Source: Tersicoccus solisilvae
Lineage (GTDB): Bacteria; Actinomycetota; Actinomycetes; Actinomycetales; Micrococcaceae
Reading direction: 5' to 3'
Length of the DNA stretch: 64,000 nucleotides
Assembly (NCBI RefSeq): GCF_014643255.1
Contig: NZ_BMJI01000002.1
Coordinates: 1-64,000, forward strand
The notes under the pieces are model-generated. The model saw only the letters and a list, made by a program, of their open reading frames with translations. It searched no databases and was not told the DNA's origin. Shown one piece after another: positions 6,218 through 15,139 of the stretch. The first letter of the stretch is position 1. Each line of letters opens with the position of its first letter. The translations under genes and the position numbers were made by a program.

Positions 6218-8562
6218 CGGTCCCGCTCCGGTGGCCGGAGGCTGGTGTCGCTGCCCGCCGAGAGGGTCAGCCGGATCTGCTGGCGATGGCCGGTGACGGC
6301 GCCCGCGGCGGGCGTCTGCGCCGTGACGATGCCGGGCCCGATCGGCGGCCGCGCCGGGGCGGTCTGCTTCTCGATCACCGGGTCCAGGTCGTTCGCCAGC
6401 AGCTGGCTCATGGCGGCCTCGACGGACAGTCCCCGCACGTCGGGCACGTACCGTGTGGTCGACGAGGAGGTGGCGGCGTCGTCCGCCCGCGGCATGGGCA
6501 CCGGCTTGACGCCCTTGAGCAGGCCGGTCATCGTCTCCTTCCACACCGGGGCGGCGACCTCGGCGCCGGTGAGGTCGGTGAACTGGCGGCCATAGGCGGT
6601 CAGCTCGGTGAGCGGGTGCGCCGCCCCGCCGCGCGGGTCCCCGAGCCACACCGCCGTCGAGGCCTGAGGCGTCACTCCGACGATCCAGTTGGCCTGGTAG
6701 TCGTTCGTCGTGCCGGTCTTGGCGCCGGACTCCCGGCCGTCCAGCGCGCCATACGGCCCGATCGTCCCGCCCGGGCTGAAGGTCTGCTTGAGGGCGTCCC
6801 CGACCGTGTTCGCGACGGCGGGGGCGATGGCCTGGTGGCAGTCGGCGTCGGGCACCGGCAGCGTCGCACCGGTGTCCGAGCGGGTCGCGGCGACGATCGT
6901 GTGCGGGCGGCACTCGGTTCCCCCGGCCACGAAGGTCGCGTACGCGTTGGCCATCTGCACCGGGGAGACCTCGTATGCGCCCAGCGTCAGATAGGCCTCG
7001 TTGCCCGTCATCGCCCGCGGCCCGGTCCGGGGCAGGGAGGTGATGCCGAGCCGAGCCGCCATGTCGGCGACGGGCAGCACCCCGGTCTTCTCGATCAGCT
7101 GGATGAAGTAGGTGTTCGACGAGACCTTGATCGCGCCACGCGCGTCGACCCAGCCGAAGTCCTGCAGCCCGTAGTTGGAGTAGCCGCCCTCCGGCGCGGC
7201 GAGGGCCGCCGGCGTGTAGAACGGCATGGCGTGCAGCCGGGTGGTGGCCGGGATGCCCTGCTCGAGTGCGGTCGCCAGCGTGATCGGCTTCATCGTCGAG
7301 CCGGGCTGGAAGGTGCTGGTGGCGTAGGTGATCTCCGTCCGGCCCGGCCCGGAGCCCCAGCCGCGGTTCTGGGCGACGGCGGTGACCTTGCCGGTGCCGG
7401 GGGTGACGACGGCGAGGCCGAGGGCACCGCGGTTGGTGTCCTCCAGGGCGCGGTGCACCGCGGTGTTCGCCGACGTCATCGCCTTGCGGTCCAGGGCGGT
7501 GGTCAGGGTCATGCCGCCGCGGGAGAGCCGGTCCTCCCGTTCCTCGGCGGTCGCCCCGAAGGCCGGGTCGGTGAGGATCTCCTGCCGCACCAGCGAGCAG
7601 TACCACGGGTAGGTCGAGGTGCCGCACCCGTTGGGCAGCGACCCGCGGGCGACGGCGAGGGGAGCCGCGACGGCCGTCGCGAGCCGACCGGCGTCCAGCG
7701 CGCCGACCGCGTGCATCCGCCCGAGCACGACGTCGCGCCGGGCCCGGGCACTGTCGGGATGGGTGAACGGGTCGTACACCGTCGGCCCGCGCAGCAGCCC
7801 CACCAGGGTGGCCGCCTGCGGCACGGTCAGATTCTTCGCGCTCGTGCTGAAGTAGGTGCGGGCCGCCGCCTCGACCCCGTAGGCGCCGTTGCCGAAGTAG
7901 ACGGTGTTCGCGTACCGGGTGAGGATCTCGTCCTTGGAGAGCTCCTTCTCCAGCGTGACCGCGTACTTGATCTCGCGGATCTTGTCGTTCGGCGTGGTGC
8001 CGTGGGCGACCCGCTGTTCGGTCTCGTCCCGCGCCGAGTTGATCAGCATGTTCTGCACGAGCTGCTGCGTGATGGTGGAGGCGCCCTGCCGGCCGCCGGA
8101 CCCGGTGTTGTGCAGGGCGGCGCGCACGATGCCCAGGGGGTCGGCGCCGTGGTGCTCGTAGAAGCGGGCGTCCTCGGTGGCGATCAGCGCGTCGACGAAG
8201 TTCGCGGAGATGTCCTCGCGCTTCACGTCGACCCGGTTCTCGCTGTAGAAGCGAGCGAACTCCTTGCCGTCCGCATCGAGCAGGACGGTGTGCTGGGGCA
8301 GGGACTTCTCCAGCGGCAGCTGCGAGGGCAACGATTTCCAGTAGGCGGCGATGTCGTCGCCCGTCACCGCGGCCGCGACCCCGAGGGGGGCGGTCAGGGC
8401 GCCGACCCCGAGACCGACGGCGAGCACCGCGCCGAGCCAGGCGCCCACACGCGTCCGCCGTCGCTCGGCCGGAGCCTCGACCAGGGTCGCCTCGACGGCG
8501 TTGAGGTCCAGGCCCGCGCGATCGGTGTCGCGCCCGGGGGCGCGGAAGAACTTCTGCTTCAT
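6214..8562 (-). CDS. Class A penicillin-binding protein (transglycosylase/transpeptidase) with PASTA domain
   Basis: The 782-residue bifunctional peptidoglycan synthase has a cytoplasmic tail, a membrane anchor (about 41-66), a GT51 glycosyltransferase domain (E130-D131 in ATEDARFYEHHG; GASTITQQ at 160-167) and a transpeptidase domain. The latter has S422-x-x-K425 (GSTMKP), SSN at 481-483 and KTGT at 615-618. A single PASTA domain (about 704-770) ends the protein. All catalytic motifs are intact. The start at 8562 has AGGAG upstream. The gene heads a two-gene operon with an uncharacterised membrane-anchored protein, GTGA overlap. It is a PonA-type enzyme of the division or elongation machinery. 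Confidence 0.93.
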   Translation of the reverse strand: MKQKFFRAPGRDTDRAGLDLNAVEATLVEAPAERRRTRVGAWLGAVLAVGLGVGALTAPLGVAAAVTGDDIAAYWKSLPSQLPLEKSLPQHTVLLDADGKEFARFYSENRVDVKREDISANFVDALIATEDARFYEHHGADPLGIVRAALHNTGSGGRQGASTITQQLVQNMLINSARDETEQRVAHGTTPNDKIREIKYAVTLEKELSKDEILTRYANTVYFGNGAYGVEAAARTYFSTSAKNLTVPQAATLVGLLRGPTVYDPFTHPDSARARRDVVLGRMHAVGALDAGRLATAVAAPLAVARGSLPNGCGTSTYPWYCSLVRQEILTDPAFGATAEEREDRLSRGGMTLTTALDRKAMTSANTAVHRALEDTNRGALGLAVVTPGTGKVTAVAQNRGWGSGPGRTEITYATSTFQPGSTMKPITLATALEQGIPATTRLHAMPFYTPAALAAPEGGYSNYGLQDFGWVDARGAIKVSSNTYFIQLIEKTGVLPVADMAARLGITSLPRTGPRAMTGNEAYLTLGAYEVSPVQMANAYATFVAGGTECRPHTIVAATRSDTGATLPVPDADCHQAIAPAVANTVGDALKQTFSPGGTIGPYGALDGRESGAKTGTTNDYQANWIVGVTPQASTAVWLGDPRGGAAHPLTELTAYGRQFTDLTGAEVAAPVWKETMTGLLKGVKPVPMPRADDAATSSSTTRYVPDVRGLSVEAAMSQLLANDLDPVIEKQTAPARPPIGPGIVTAQTPAAGAVTGHRQQIRLTLSAGSDTSLRPPERDR

Positions 8563-8637
8563 GGGACTCCTGCATCTTGCCATGCGGGAGGGGGCCGGTC
8601 GATACGGTGACGCGGCGCGGCCCAGGGCGAACGCGAA

Positions 8638-8670
8638 CGAGCCGCCCCCGGGAATCCCGGGGGCGGCTCG
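8638..8670 (-). terminator. Terminator hairpin downstream of the cold shock gene
   Basis: A perfect 16-bp inverted repeat (8638-8653 with 8655-8670, core GCCGCCCCCGGGA) begins 16 bases past the stop of the cold shock gene. No run of T follows on the minus strand, as is usual in very GC-rich actinobacteria. It also lies upstream of the PBP gene and would insulate it from readthrough. Confidence 0.8.
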
Positions 8671-8686
8671 CGAGTGCGGTGAGAGC

Positions 8687-8890
8687 TCAGAGAGCGCGGA
8701 TGTTCTCGGCCTGGAGGCCCTTCGCGCCGCGCGTCGTCTCGAACTCGACCTTCTGGTTCTCCTCGAGGTTGCGGTAGCCGTCGCCCGCGATCGCGCTGAA
8801 GTGCGCGAAGACGTCGGCGGAGCCGTCGTCCGGAGCGATGAAGCCGAAGCCCTTTTCGGAGTTGAACCACTTGACGGTGCCAGTTGCCAT
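8687..8890 (-). CDS. cspA: Cold shock protein (CspA family)
   Basis: The 67-residue OB-fold protein has both RNA-binding motifs, KGFGFI (RNP1) and VFAHFSAI (RNP2), and begins [19 protein letters not shown]. This is the full family length. These proteins bind single-stranded RNA and DNA and act as RNA chaperones. The coding-strand leader is A-rich (AAAGGAAAAAGGAAAAC) with overlapping purine-rich ribosome sites, unusual in this GC-rich sequence and consistent with strong translation. A strong hairpin terminator follows. Its neighbour upstream on the same strand is a fatty acid desaturase. Confidence 0.95.
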   Translation of the reverse strand: MATGTVKWFNSEKGFGFIAPDDGSADVFAHFSAIAGDGYRNLEENQKVEFETTRGAKGLQAENIRAL

Positions 8891-8941
8891 GATGCTGTTT
8901 TCCTTTTTCCTTTGTTGCTGGCCACCACGAGGGCGACCTGA

Positions 8942-8958
8942 CCTCGCCGGAGGCGAGG
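8942..8958 (-). terminator. Hairpin downstream of desaturase
   Basis: CCTCGCC and GGCGAGG (7-bp perfect arms, 3-base loop) lie 16 bases beyond the desaturase stop, between it and the cold shock gene. It probably ends the desaturase transcript; there is no T-run. Confidence 0.5.
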
Positions 8959-8973
8959 ACATCGGGGGTGTGC

Positions 8974-10176
8974 TCAGGCTCGCCGCAGTTGGGCGATGAC
9001 CGGGCACTCGAACGGGTCCCGGGCCGCCAGGCCCACCCGGTTCAGGTGGGCGATGACGATCCCGTAGGACCGGAACAGGGAGGTCTCCGTGTAGGGGACC
9101 TGGGCGGTGGTGCAGTAGGCGCGAACGATGCGCCGAGCCGCGGCCAGGTGGGGGCGCGGCATGTTCGGGAACAGGTGGTGCTCGACCTGGTAGTTCAGGC
9201 CGCCCATCAGCGCCGACGCCCACCAGCCGCCGGAGATGTTGCGGGACGTGCGCACCTGCTTGCTGAAGAAGTCCAGCTTGAGGTCGCGGGGCACGACGGG
9301 CATGCCCTTGTGGTTCGGGGCGAACGAGGCCCCCATGTAGACGCCGAACACGGCCAGCTGCACGCCGAGGAAGGCGAACGCCATGCCCAGCGGCAGGAGG
9401 GCGAAGAGCACCCCGAGATAGAGGGCGAAGCGGGCGATGATGGACCCGATCTCGATCCACCGGCCCTTGACGGCGTCCCGGGAGGCGAGCGCGGCGAACG
9501 AGCGGTAGTGCAGGTTCAGTCCCTCGAGCGTGAGCAGCGGGAAGAACAGGTACCCCTGCACCCGGGTCAACCGGCCCATCAATCCCCGGCGCTTGGCCGC
9601 GTCCTGCGGCAGGAAGGAGATCGTGTCCACCTCGATGTCGGGGTCCTTGCCGACGCGGTTCGGATTCGCGTGGTGCCGGGTGTGCTTGGTCATCCACCAG
9701 GCGTAGCTCATGCCGACGCCGACGGTCGCGAGCACCCGGCCGAGCCGGTCGTTCGCGGGACCGGAGCCGAGCACCTGCCGGTGAGAGGCTTCATGAGCGA
9801 CGAAGGCGATCTGCGTGAAGATCAGGCCCAGCGCCGCCGCGATCAGCAGCTGGAACCAGCTCTCCCCCAGCAGGACGAAACCTGCGACCGCGCCGGCCAG
9901 GGCCACGCCGAGGACGACGGCGACGATGAGGTAGAAACCGCGGGTGCGTTCCAGGAGACCGCCCGACCGGACGGCAGCAGCCACCGCCGTGTAGTGCTGG
10001 GGGAGGGGTGCGGGACGTGTCGCGGTGCCGGCCGCTCGGGACGCGGCACCCGTCCGCCCGAGGGCGGGAAGCGTTGCTGAGGAGATGGAGTTCCGCTCGT
10101 CGGCAGCCGTGGTCTCGCGCGATGCGCGCCACCGGACTGCGCCGGGGCGACGGGAAGAACGCCCGTCACTGACCAC
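8974..10176 (-). CDS. Membrane fatty acid desaturase
   Basis: The protein has the three His boxes of membrane acyl desaturases: HEASH, HTRHH ([10 protein letters not shown]) and QVEHHLFP, with hydrophobic pairs between them ([36 protein letters not shown]). The set is typical of front-end/linoleoyl-CoA-type desaturases that introduce double bases into membrane acyl chains using a di-iron centre. The GTG at 10176 gives 400 residues but is uncertain, because the first 50 or so residues are poorly conserved and a start closer to [13 protein letters not shown] is possible. The cold shock gene follows on the same strand, and both are classic cold-response functions. Confidence 0.85.
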   Translation of the reverse strand: MVSDGRSSRRPGAVRWRASRETTAADERNSISSATLPALGRTGAASRAAGTATRPAPLPQHYTAVAAAVRSGGLLERTRGFYLIVAVVLGVALAGAVAGFVLLGESWFQLLIAAALGLIFTQIAFVAHEASHRQVLGSGPANDRLGRVLATVGVGMSYAWWMTKHTRHHANPNRVGKDPDIEVDTISFLPQDAAKRRGLMGRLTRVQGYLFFPLLTLEGLNLHYRSFAALASRDAVKGRWIEIGSIIARFALYLGVLFALLPLGMAFAFLGVQLAVFGVYMGASFAPNHKGMPVVPRDLKLDFFSKQVRTSRNISGGWWASALMGGLNYQVEHHLFPNMPRPHLAAARRIVRAYCTTAQVPYTETSLFRSYGIVIAHLNRVGLAARDPFECPVIAQLRRA

Positions 10177-10320
10177 GACGCTACCCGGTCGGGGCGCGAA
10201 AAGACAGCGCACGAGGCGAGGAACACATCGGCGGGCTTGCCCGGCACCGGACGCGCCGAGAAGATGAGGGCGTCGGCACGCCGTCGACGATCCACCCTCG
10301 ACCAGCGCCAGGAGGCCGTC

Positions 10321-10722
10321 GTGCCCGCACGGGAAGAGATGCCCTCGACCATCGCCCGATCGCCGAAGCACGCGCAGGAGGTATGGTCCGCTGCCCACGA
10401 CTCCGCGGTCGACAGCTACGGCGAGGGGGAGCGCGCGCATCGAACCGCCTTCGCGGCGCTCAAGCACCAGTACGAGAAGGTCGGGGATCACTGGGAGAAG
10501 AAGGCCGAGTCCGGTCCGTCGGATGAAAAGGCCGCGGGCACCGTCGGGTCGCCGGGAACGACGGCCGGCGGCGTCGACGCCAACGCGACCAAGGACCACC
10601 TGATGGACGTGGCGAAGCGCCTGGACGTCGCCGGTCGATCGTCGATGACGAAGGACGAACTCGTCGAGGCGATCGGCAAGGCCAACGACCGTGCGACGGC
10701 GAAGGCGCGGGAGAAGAGCTGA
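10321..10722 (+). CDS. ChaB-like protein with Rho N-terminal/SAP-like helical domain
   Basis: The 133-residue protein has a ChaB-type N-terminal domain (about 8-62: STIARSPKHAQEVWSAAHDS, AHRTAFAALKHQYEKVGDHW). A linker leads to a C-terminal helical domain ATKDHLMDVAKRLDVAGRSS-MTKDELVEAI, which resembles the Rho N-terminal/SAP nucleic-acid-binding fold. GTG at 10321 has GGAGG six bases upstream. ChaB was first named for cation transport regulation in E. coli, but the role in actinobacteria is unproved. It stands alone, 33 bp before the M20 peptidase gene. Confidence 0.8.
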   Translation: MPAREEMPSTIARSPKHAQEVWSAAHDSAVDSYGEGERAHRTAFAALKHQYEKVGDHWEKKAESGPSDEKAAGTVGSPGTTAGGVDANATKDHLMDVAKRLDVAGRSSMTKDELVEAIGKANDRATAKAREKS

Positions 10723-10755
10723 CCGAGGGCCGGCGCGGTGTGACAGCATGACCGG

Positions 10756-11925
10756 ATGAGCGGCCTGATCGCCGCGGCTCGGGCCGCGGAGGAAGAGATC
10801 CTCATCGACGTCGTGGACCTGGTGGGCGTCGAGAGTCACAGCTACGACCGGGCCGCGCTCGACGCATGCCGCCGGCACGTGCAGACCCTCGCGGTGCGAC
10901 TGCTGGGACCGCCGGACCGCGAGGACATCCTCGACGGCGGGGAACGCGGCGACACCCTGCTGCTGACCTGGCGCGGGACGGGCGCGGGGCGCGTGCTCGT
11001 CGTCGGGCACTACGACACGGTGTGGCCGACCGGCACCCTCGCGGAGTGGCCGGTGCGGGCCGACGTGCGGGACGGCACCGAGGTGCTCACCGGTCCGGGG
11101 ATCTTCGACATGAAGACCGGCCTGGTGCAGAGCCTGTGGGCGTTGACGTTGCTGCGCGAGAACCAGGACGGCGGCCGGCTGCCCACGGTCACCTTCCTGT
11201 TCAACGGCGACGAGGAGGTCGGCTCGCTCAGCTCCCGGCCCGCCATCGAGGACGCGGCCCGTGAGGTCGACGCCGCGCTCGTCTTCGAGCCGACGCTCGG
11301 CGGGGCGGTCAAGACCGGGCGGAAGGGCATCGGCCTGTTCGAGTTCCACGTCACCGGCGTGGAGGCGCACGCGGGGCTGGATCCGACCGCCGGGGCCAGC
11401 GCCATCCACGCCCTCGCGGAGGCGATCACCGCGGCCACGACGATCGCCGACCTCGCCGCCGGCACCTCCGTCAACGTCGGGCTGATCAGCGGCGGCACCG
11501 GCACCAACGTCGCCGCCGGGCGTGCGTGGGCGCGGATCGACATCCGGGTCAGCGACGAGGCCGAGAAGGCCCGCGTGGACGCCGCGTTCGACGCCATCAC
11601 GCCGTCCGACCCGCGGGTGACCCTGCGCGTGGACCACCGCTGGAACCGGCCGGTGATGGCGCTGGACGACACGATGCGACCCCTGCTCGACGTCGTCGTC
11701 GCCGCCGGTGCCGACCTCGGGCTCGACCTGGACCACGTCAGCGTCGGCGGCGGTTCGGACGCCAACTTCATCGCCGGCATCGGGGTGCCCGTGATCTGCG
11801 GGCTCGGCGCCGTCGGCGCGGGCCCGCACTCCCGGGACGAGTACATCGTGCCCGGTCACATCCCCGTCTACACCGCGCTCGGCGCCCGGGTGCTGCAGCG
11901 CCTGGCCGACGGGCTGCCCCGGTGA
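10756..11925 (+). CDS. M20 family metallopeptidase (glutamate carboxypeptidase-like)
   Basis: The 389-residue di-zinc peptidase has the M20 signature residues in order: VVGHYDTVWP (His and catalytic Asp), GIFDMKTG (bridging Asp), NGDEEVGS (Glu base and zinc Glu), VFEPT and GAGPHSRDEYI (last His). The inserted dimerisation domain is marked by VEAHAGLDP and SVGGGSDANF. The closest family is CPG2-type carboxypeptidases that release C-terminal Glu or hydrolyse acylated amino acids. No signal peptide is seen, so it is cytoplasmic. Its TGA overlaps the next start (GTGA), placing it in an operon with the MoeZ-like gene. Confidence 0.9.
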   Translation: MSGLIAAARAAEEEILIDVVDLVGVESHSYDRAALDACRRHVQTLAVRLLGPPDREDILDGGERGDTLLLTWRGTGAGRVLVVGHYDTVWPTGTLAEWPVRADVRDGTEVLTGPGIFDMKTGLVQSLWALTLLRENQDGGRLPTVTFLFNGDEEVGSLSSRPAIEDAAREVDAALVFEPTLGGAVKTGRKGIGLFEFHVTGVEAHAGLDPTAGASAIHALAEAITAATTIADLAAGTSVNVGLISGGTGTNVAAGRAWARIDIRVSDEAEKARVDAAFDAITPSDPRVTLRVDHRWNRPVMALDDTMRPLLDVVVAAGADLGLDLDHVSVGGGSDANFIAGIGVPVICGLGAVGAGPHSRDEYIVPGHIPVYTALGARVLQRLADGLPR

Positions 11926-13151
11926 CGACCCCAACGCCGCTGCCCCCGCTGGTCGAGGCCGGGGAGCCGCTGACCGTCGAGGAGCGCGAGCGCTACGCCC
12001 GGCAGCTGATCCTGCCCGGCATCGGCGTCGAGGGGCAGCGGCGGCTGAAGAACGCCCGGGTGCTCGTCGTCGGCGCCGGTGGTCTCGGTTCCCCCGTGCT
12101 GCTGTACCTGGCCGCCGCCGGGGTCGGCACGATCGGGGTCGTGGACGACGACGTGGTCGACACGTCGAATCTGCAGCGGCAGGTGATCCACCGGGTGCCC
12201 GACGTGGGTCGGGCCAAGGTCGACTCGGCGGTCGACGCGATCACCGCGCTGAACCCGCTGGTCACCGTCGTGGCGCACCGCCGCCGGCTCACCGCCGACA
12301 CCGCGGCCGCCCTGCTCGCCGGGTACGACCTGGTGGTCGACGGGGCGGACAACTTCGCCACCCGCTACCTGGTCAGCGACGCCGCTGAACTGGCGGGGCT
12401 GCCGGTCGTGTGGGGATCCCTGCTCCGGTTCGACGGGCAGGTCGCCGTGTTCTGGGGCCGGCACGGGCCGACCTACCGTGACCTGTTCCCGGTGCCGCCC
12501 GCGCCGGGCTCGGTGCCGGACTGCGCGACGGCCGGGGTGTTCGGCGCGCTGTGCGCGGCCATCGGGTCGATGATGGCGACCGAGGCGATCAAGCTCGTCA
12601 CCGGGGCCGGCACCACGCTGCTCGGCCGGGTGCTGGTCCTGGACGCACTGGGTTCGGTCTGGCGGGAACTGCCGCTGGCGGCCGACCCGGGCCGGGCACC
12701 GGTCACCACGCTGACGGCCGGGTCAGCCGAGTCCGGCGACGGGCCGGCGGCGCCCGTCATCACCGCCACCGACCTCGCCGCGCTGCTGGCCGACCGGGCG
12801 GCCGGCCGCGCCGACGTCGACCTGATCGACGTCCGGGAGGCACACGAGGCCGCCGTCGTCGCCATCGACGGGGCGCGGCTGGTGCCGATGGAGGAGCTGC
12901 TCTCGGACCGGGTGCGCGTGGATCCGGGGCGGCCAGTGGTGCTGCACTGCCAGGGCGGGACCCGGTCCGCCGTGGTCGCCCGTCACCTCATCGCGGCCGG
13001 CCACCGGAACGTGCGCCACCTCGAGGGCGGCATCCTCGCCTGGGTCCGGGACGGTGCTGCGGACGGGAACACCGCGGCACCGTCGGTGGTTGCCCGAGGG
13101 AGCGCGAAGGCAGCACCCGACCAGCAGGAGGCACCGTGCACATCGATCTGA
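11922..13151 (+). CDS. moeZ: MoeB/ThiF adenylyltransferase with C-terminal rhodanese (MoeZ type)
   Basis: In this 409-residue protein, residues about 20-265 form an E1-like adenylyltransferase: RYARQLILPGIG, VLVVGAGGLGSPVLLYLAAA (nucleotide loop), DTSNLQRQV and DGADNFATRYL. Residues about 285-385 form a rhodanese domain with the active-site loop LHCQGGTRSA. Such proteins adenylate and then thiolate sulfur-carrier C-termini for molybdopterin, thiamine or cysteine synthesis. The zinc CxxC pairs often seen in MoeB are not evident. GTG at 11922 overlaps the M20 stop by four bases, and the 3' end overlaps the SDR start by 16 bases. Confidence 0.9.
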   Translation: MTTPTPLPPLVEAGEPLTVEERERYARQLILPGIGVEGQRRLKNARVLVVGAGGLGSPVLLYLAAAGVGTIGVVDDDVVDTSNLQRQVIHRVPDVGRAKVDSAVDAITALNPLVTVVAHRRRLTADTAAALLAGYDLVVDGADNFATRYLVSDAAELAGLPVVWGSLLRFDGQVAVFWGRHGPTYRDLFPVPPAPGSVPDCATAGVFGALCAAIGSMMATEAIKLVTGAGTTLLGRVLVLDALGSVWRELPLAADPGRAPVTTLTAGSAESGDGPAAPVITATDLAALLADRAAGRADVDLIDVREAHEAAVVAIDGARLVPMEELLSDRVRVDPGRPVVLHCQGGTRSAVVARHLIAAGHRNVRHLEGGILAWVRDGAADGNTAAPSVVARGSAKAAPDQQEAPCTSI

Positions 13152-13951
13152 CCGGGCGGACCGCCCTCGTCACCGGCTCCACCCAGGGCATCGGCTACGC
13201 CATCGCCCGCGGGCTCGCCGCCGCCGGCGCGACCGTCGCGATCAACGGCCGCAGCGAGGGCTCCGTCGACCGGGCCGTCGCCGCCCTCACCACCGATCTC
13301 GCCGCGGAGCTGGGACCGGACCGGGCGCCGGACCTGATCGGTGTCGCCGCCGACCTCGCGGACGAGCACGAGGCCGCGGGCCTGGTGGACACGCTGCCCG
13401 CCGTGGACATCCTGATCAACAATCTCGGCATCTTCGAGGCCGTGCCGGCCCTGCAGATCTCCGACGAGCAGTGGCGCCGCTACTTCGACGTCAACGTGCT
13501 CAGCGCGGTCCGGCTGATCCGCGCCTATCTGCCCGGCATGACCGAGCGGGGCTGGGGACGGGTGCAGAACGTCGCGAGCGACTCCGCCGTCGTCATTCCC
13601 GCCGAGATGATCCACTACGGCACGACCAAGACGGCGCTGCTCGCGGTCTCGCGGGGCTTCGCCAAGGAGGCCGCGGGCACCGGGGTCACCGTCAACTCCG
13701 TGATCGCCGGACCGACCCACACCGGCGGGGTGGAGGACTTCGTGCGCTCCCTCGTCGGCGACGAGGCGCCGTGGGACGAGGCGCAGCGCACCTTCATGCG
13801 CGAGCACCGGCCGCAGTCCCTGCTGCAGCGGCTGATCGAGCCCGAGGAGATCGCCAACCTCGTCGTCTACCTCGCCTCCCCGTTCGCCTCCGCGACGACG
13901 GGCGGCGCGGTGCGGGTCGACGGCGGGTACGTGGACGCGATCCTGCCCTGA
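13136..13951 (+). CDS. Short-chain dehydrogenase/reductase
   Basis: The 271-residue classical SDR has TGSTQGIG (cofactor loop), NNLG, Ser in NVASDSAVV and the YGTTK catalytic pair. The C-terminus GGAVRVDGGYVDAI is typical. Arg in NGRSEG after the second strand favours NADP(H). GTG at 13136 has AGGAGG five bases upstream, inside the MoeZ-like gene, so the three genes from 10756 appear to be one transcript. The substrate is unknown. The gene is convergent with nagA. Confidence 0.88.
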   Translation: MHIDLTGRTALVTGSTQGIGYAIARGLAAAGATVAINGRSEGSVDRAVAALTTDLAAELGPDRAPDLIGVAADLADEHEAAGLVDTLPAVDILINNLGIFEAVPALQISDEQWRRYFDVNVLSAVRLIRAYLPGMTERGWGRVQNVASDSAVVIPAEMIHYGTTKTALLAVSRGFAKEAAGTGVTVNSVIAGPTHTGGVEDFVRSLVGDEAPWDEAQRTFMREHRPQSLLQRLIEPEEIANLVVYLASPFASATTGGAVRVDGGYVDAILP

Positions 13952-13984
13952 CGCGATCCTGCCCCCGCGGTCGGGTGACCGGGC

Positions 13985-15139
13985 TCAGACCCAGGCGCCC
14001 GCGCGCATCACCCGCGTGACGGTGAGGGCCGCGTCCAGCACGACGGCGTCGGCGCGGGCACCGGGCGCGAGCCGGCCGATGTCGGTGCGGCCGAGCACGT
14101 CCGCCGGCGTCGTCGAGGCAGCGCGGATCGCCGTGTCCACGGCCAGACCCGCCTCCCGGACCGCGAACGCCACCGCCCGGTCCAGGGTGAGGGTGCTGCC
14201 GGCGATCGTGTCCGTGCCCGCGACGCGGGCGACCCCGCCGGCCACCTCGACCTGGAGCGGGCCCAGCCGGTAGGCGCCGTCCGGGGCGCCAGCCGCCGCC
14301 ATCGCGTCGGTGACCAGCGCGAAGCCACCGGCCGCCGAGGCCGCCGCGTGGCGCACCATCGCCGGGTGCACGTGCACCCCGTCGGCGATCAGCTCGACCA
14401 CCACCTCGGGCGCCTCCAGCAGTGCGAGGATCACCCCCGGCTCCCGGTGGTGCAGCGGGCGCTCGGCGTTGAACAGATGGGTGCCGACCCGGGCGCCGGC
14501 GGCGACCGCGGCGCGGCCCTGATCCAGGGTGGCGTCCGTGTGCCCGACGGCGGCCAGCACGCCCGCAGCGGACAGGGCGGCGACGGCGTCGAGCGCCCCG
14601 TCCAGCTCCGGCGCGATCGTGGCCATCCGCACCGTCCCCGGCGCGGCGGCGAGCAGGCGCCGCACGTCGTCCGCCGTCGGGGCGATCAGCCGGGCCGGAT
14701 CGTGGGCGCCGCGGTGAGCGGGGGAGAGCCATGGGCCCTCCAGGTGCACGCCGAGCAGGTCCCCGGTCTCGACCAGCGGGGCGAGGGCACGCACCTGGGC
14801 CTCGAGCCGGTCCACGGTGTCCGCGACGAGGCTGGCCACCATCGACGTGGTGCCGCACCGGCGGTGCGCGGCGATCGCCGTGCGGGCGGCGTCGGGCCCG
14901 TCGGTGTAGGCGGCCCCGCCGCCCCCGTGCTGGTGCAGGTCGACGAAGCCGGGGGCCAGGGTCGCGTCGCCGAGGTCGACGGCGTCCGCACCGGTCGCCG
15001 CGCGTGGTGCCGTGCCCTCGCCGACCCCGGCGATCAGCCCCTCCTCCACCCGCACCCACCCGGGCGCGAGGACGCCCGCGTCGGTGACGACGCGGGCGGC
15101 GGCGAGGACGACGGAATCGCCCGGGGGTGGCGTCGTCAC
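13985..15139 (-). CDS. nagA: N-acetylglucosamine-6-phosphate deacetylase
   Basis: The 384-residue amidohydrolase shows FVDLHQHGGGGAAYTDG (metal ligands), GVHLEGPWLSPAHRGAH (metal Glu and substrate loop), AVGHTDAT, GTHLFNAERPL and FALVTDAMAAAG (catalytic Asp). It converts GlcNAc-6-P to GlcN-6-P, feeding NagB. GTG at 15139 overlaps the nagB stop (GTGA). It is the last gene of the sialic acid operon and is convergent with the SDR gene. Confidence 0.95.
   Translation of the reverse strand: MTTPPPGDSVVLAAARVVTDAGVLAPGWVRVEEGLIAGVGEGTAPRAATGADAVDLGDATLAPGFVDLHQHGGGGAAYTDGPDAARTAIAAHRRCGTTSMVASLVADTVDRLEAQVRALAPLVETGDLLGVHLEGPWLSPAHRGAHDPARLIAPTADDVRRLLAAAPGTVRMATIAPELDGALDAVAALSAAGVLAAVGHTDATLDQGRAAVAAGARVGTHLFNAERPLHHREPGVILALLEAPEVVVELIADGVHVHPAMVRHAAASAAGGFALVTDAMAAAGAPDGAYRLGPLQVEVAGGVARVAGTDTIAGSTLTLDRAVAFAVREAGLAVDTAIRAASTTPADVLGRTDIGRLAPGARADAVVLDAALTVTRVMRAGAWV

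Noticed and set aside
4577-8575. Apparent 1332-codon minus-strand frame
   Set aside because: The true membrane-anchored protein gene uses only its last part; the upstream portion is an alternative frame of the penicillin-binding protein gene.
6286-8610. Plus-strand frame of 774 codons opposite the PBP gene
   Set aside because: Composition is typical of antisense frames and the opposite strand encodes an intact, motif-complete PBP.
12551-13135. 5' extension of the SDR frame within the MoeZ-like gene
   Set aside because: The sequence before GTG 13136 is Arg/Gly-rich shadow; the SDR fold and the AGGAGG site fix the start at 13136.
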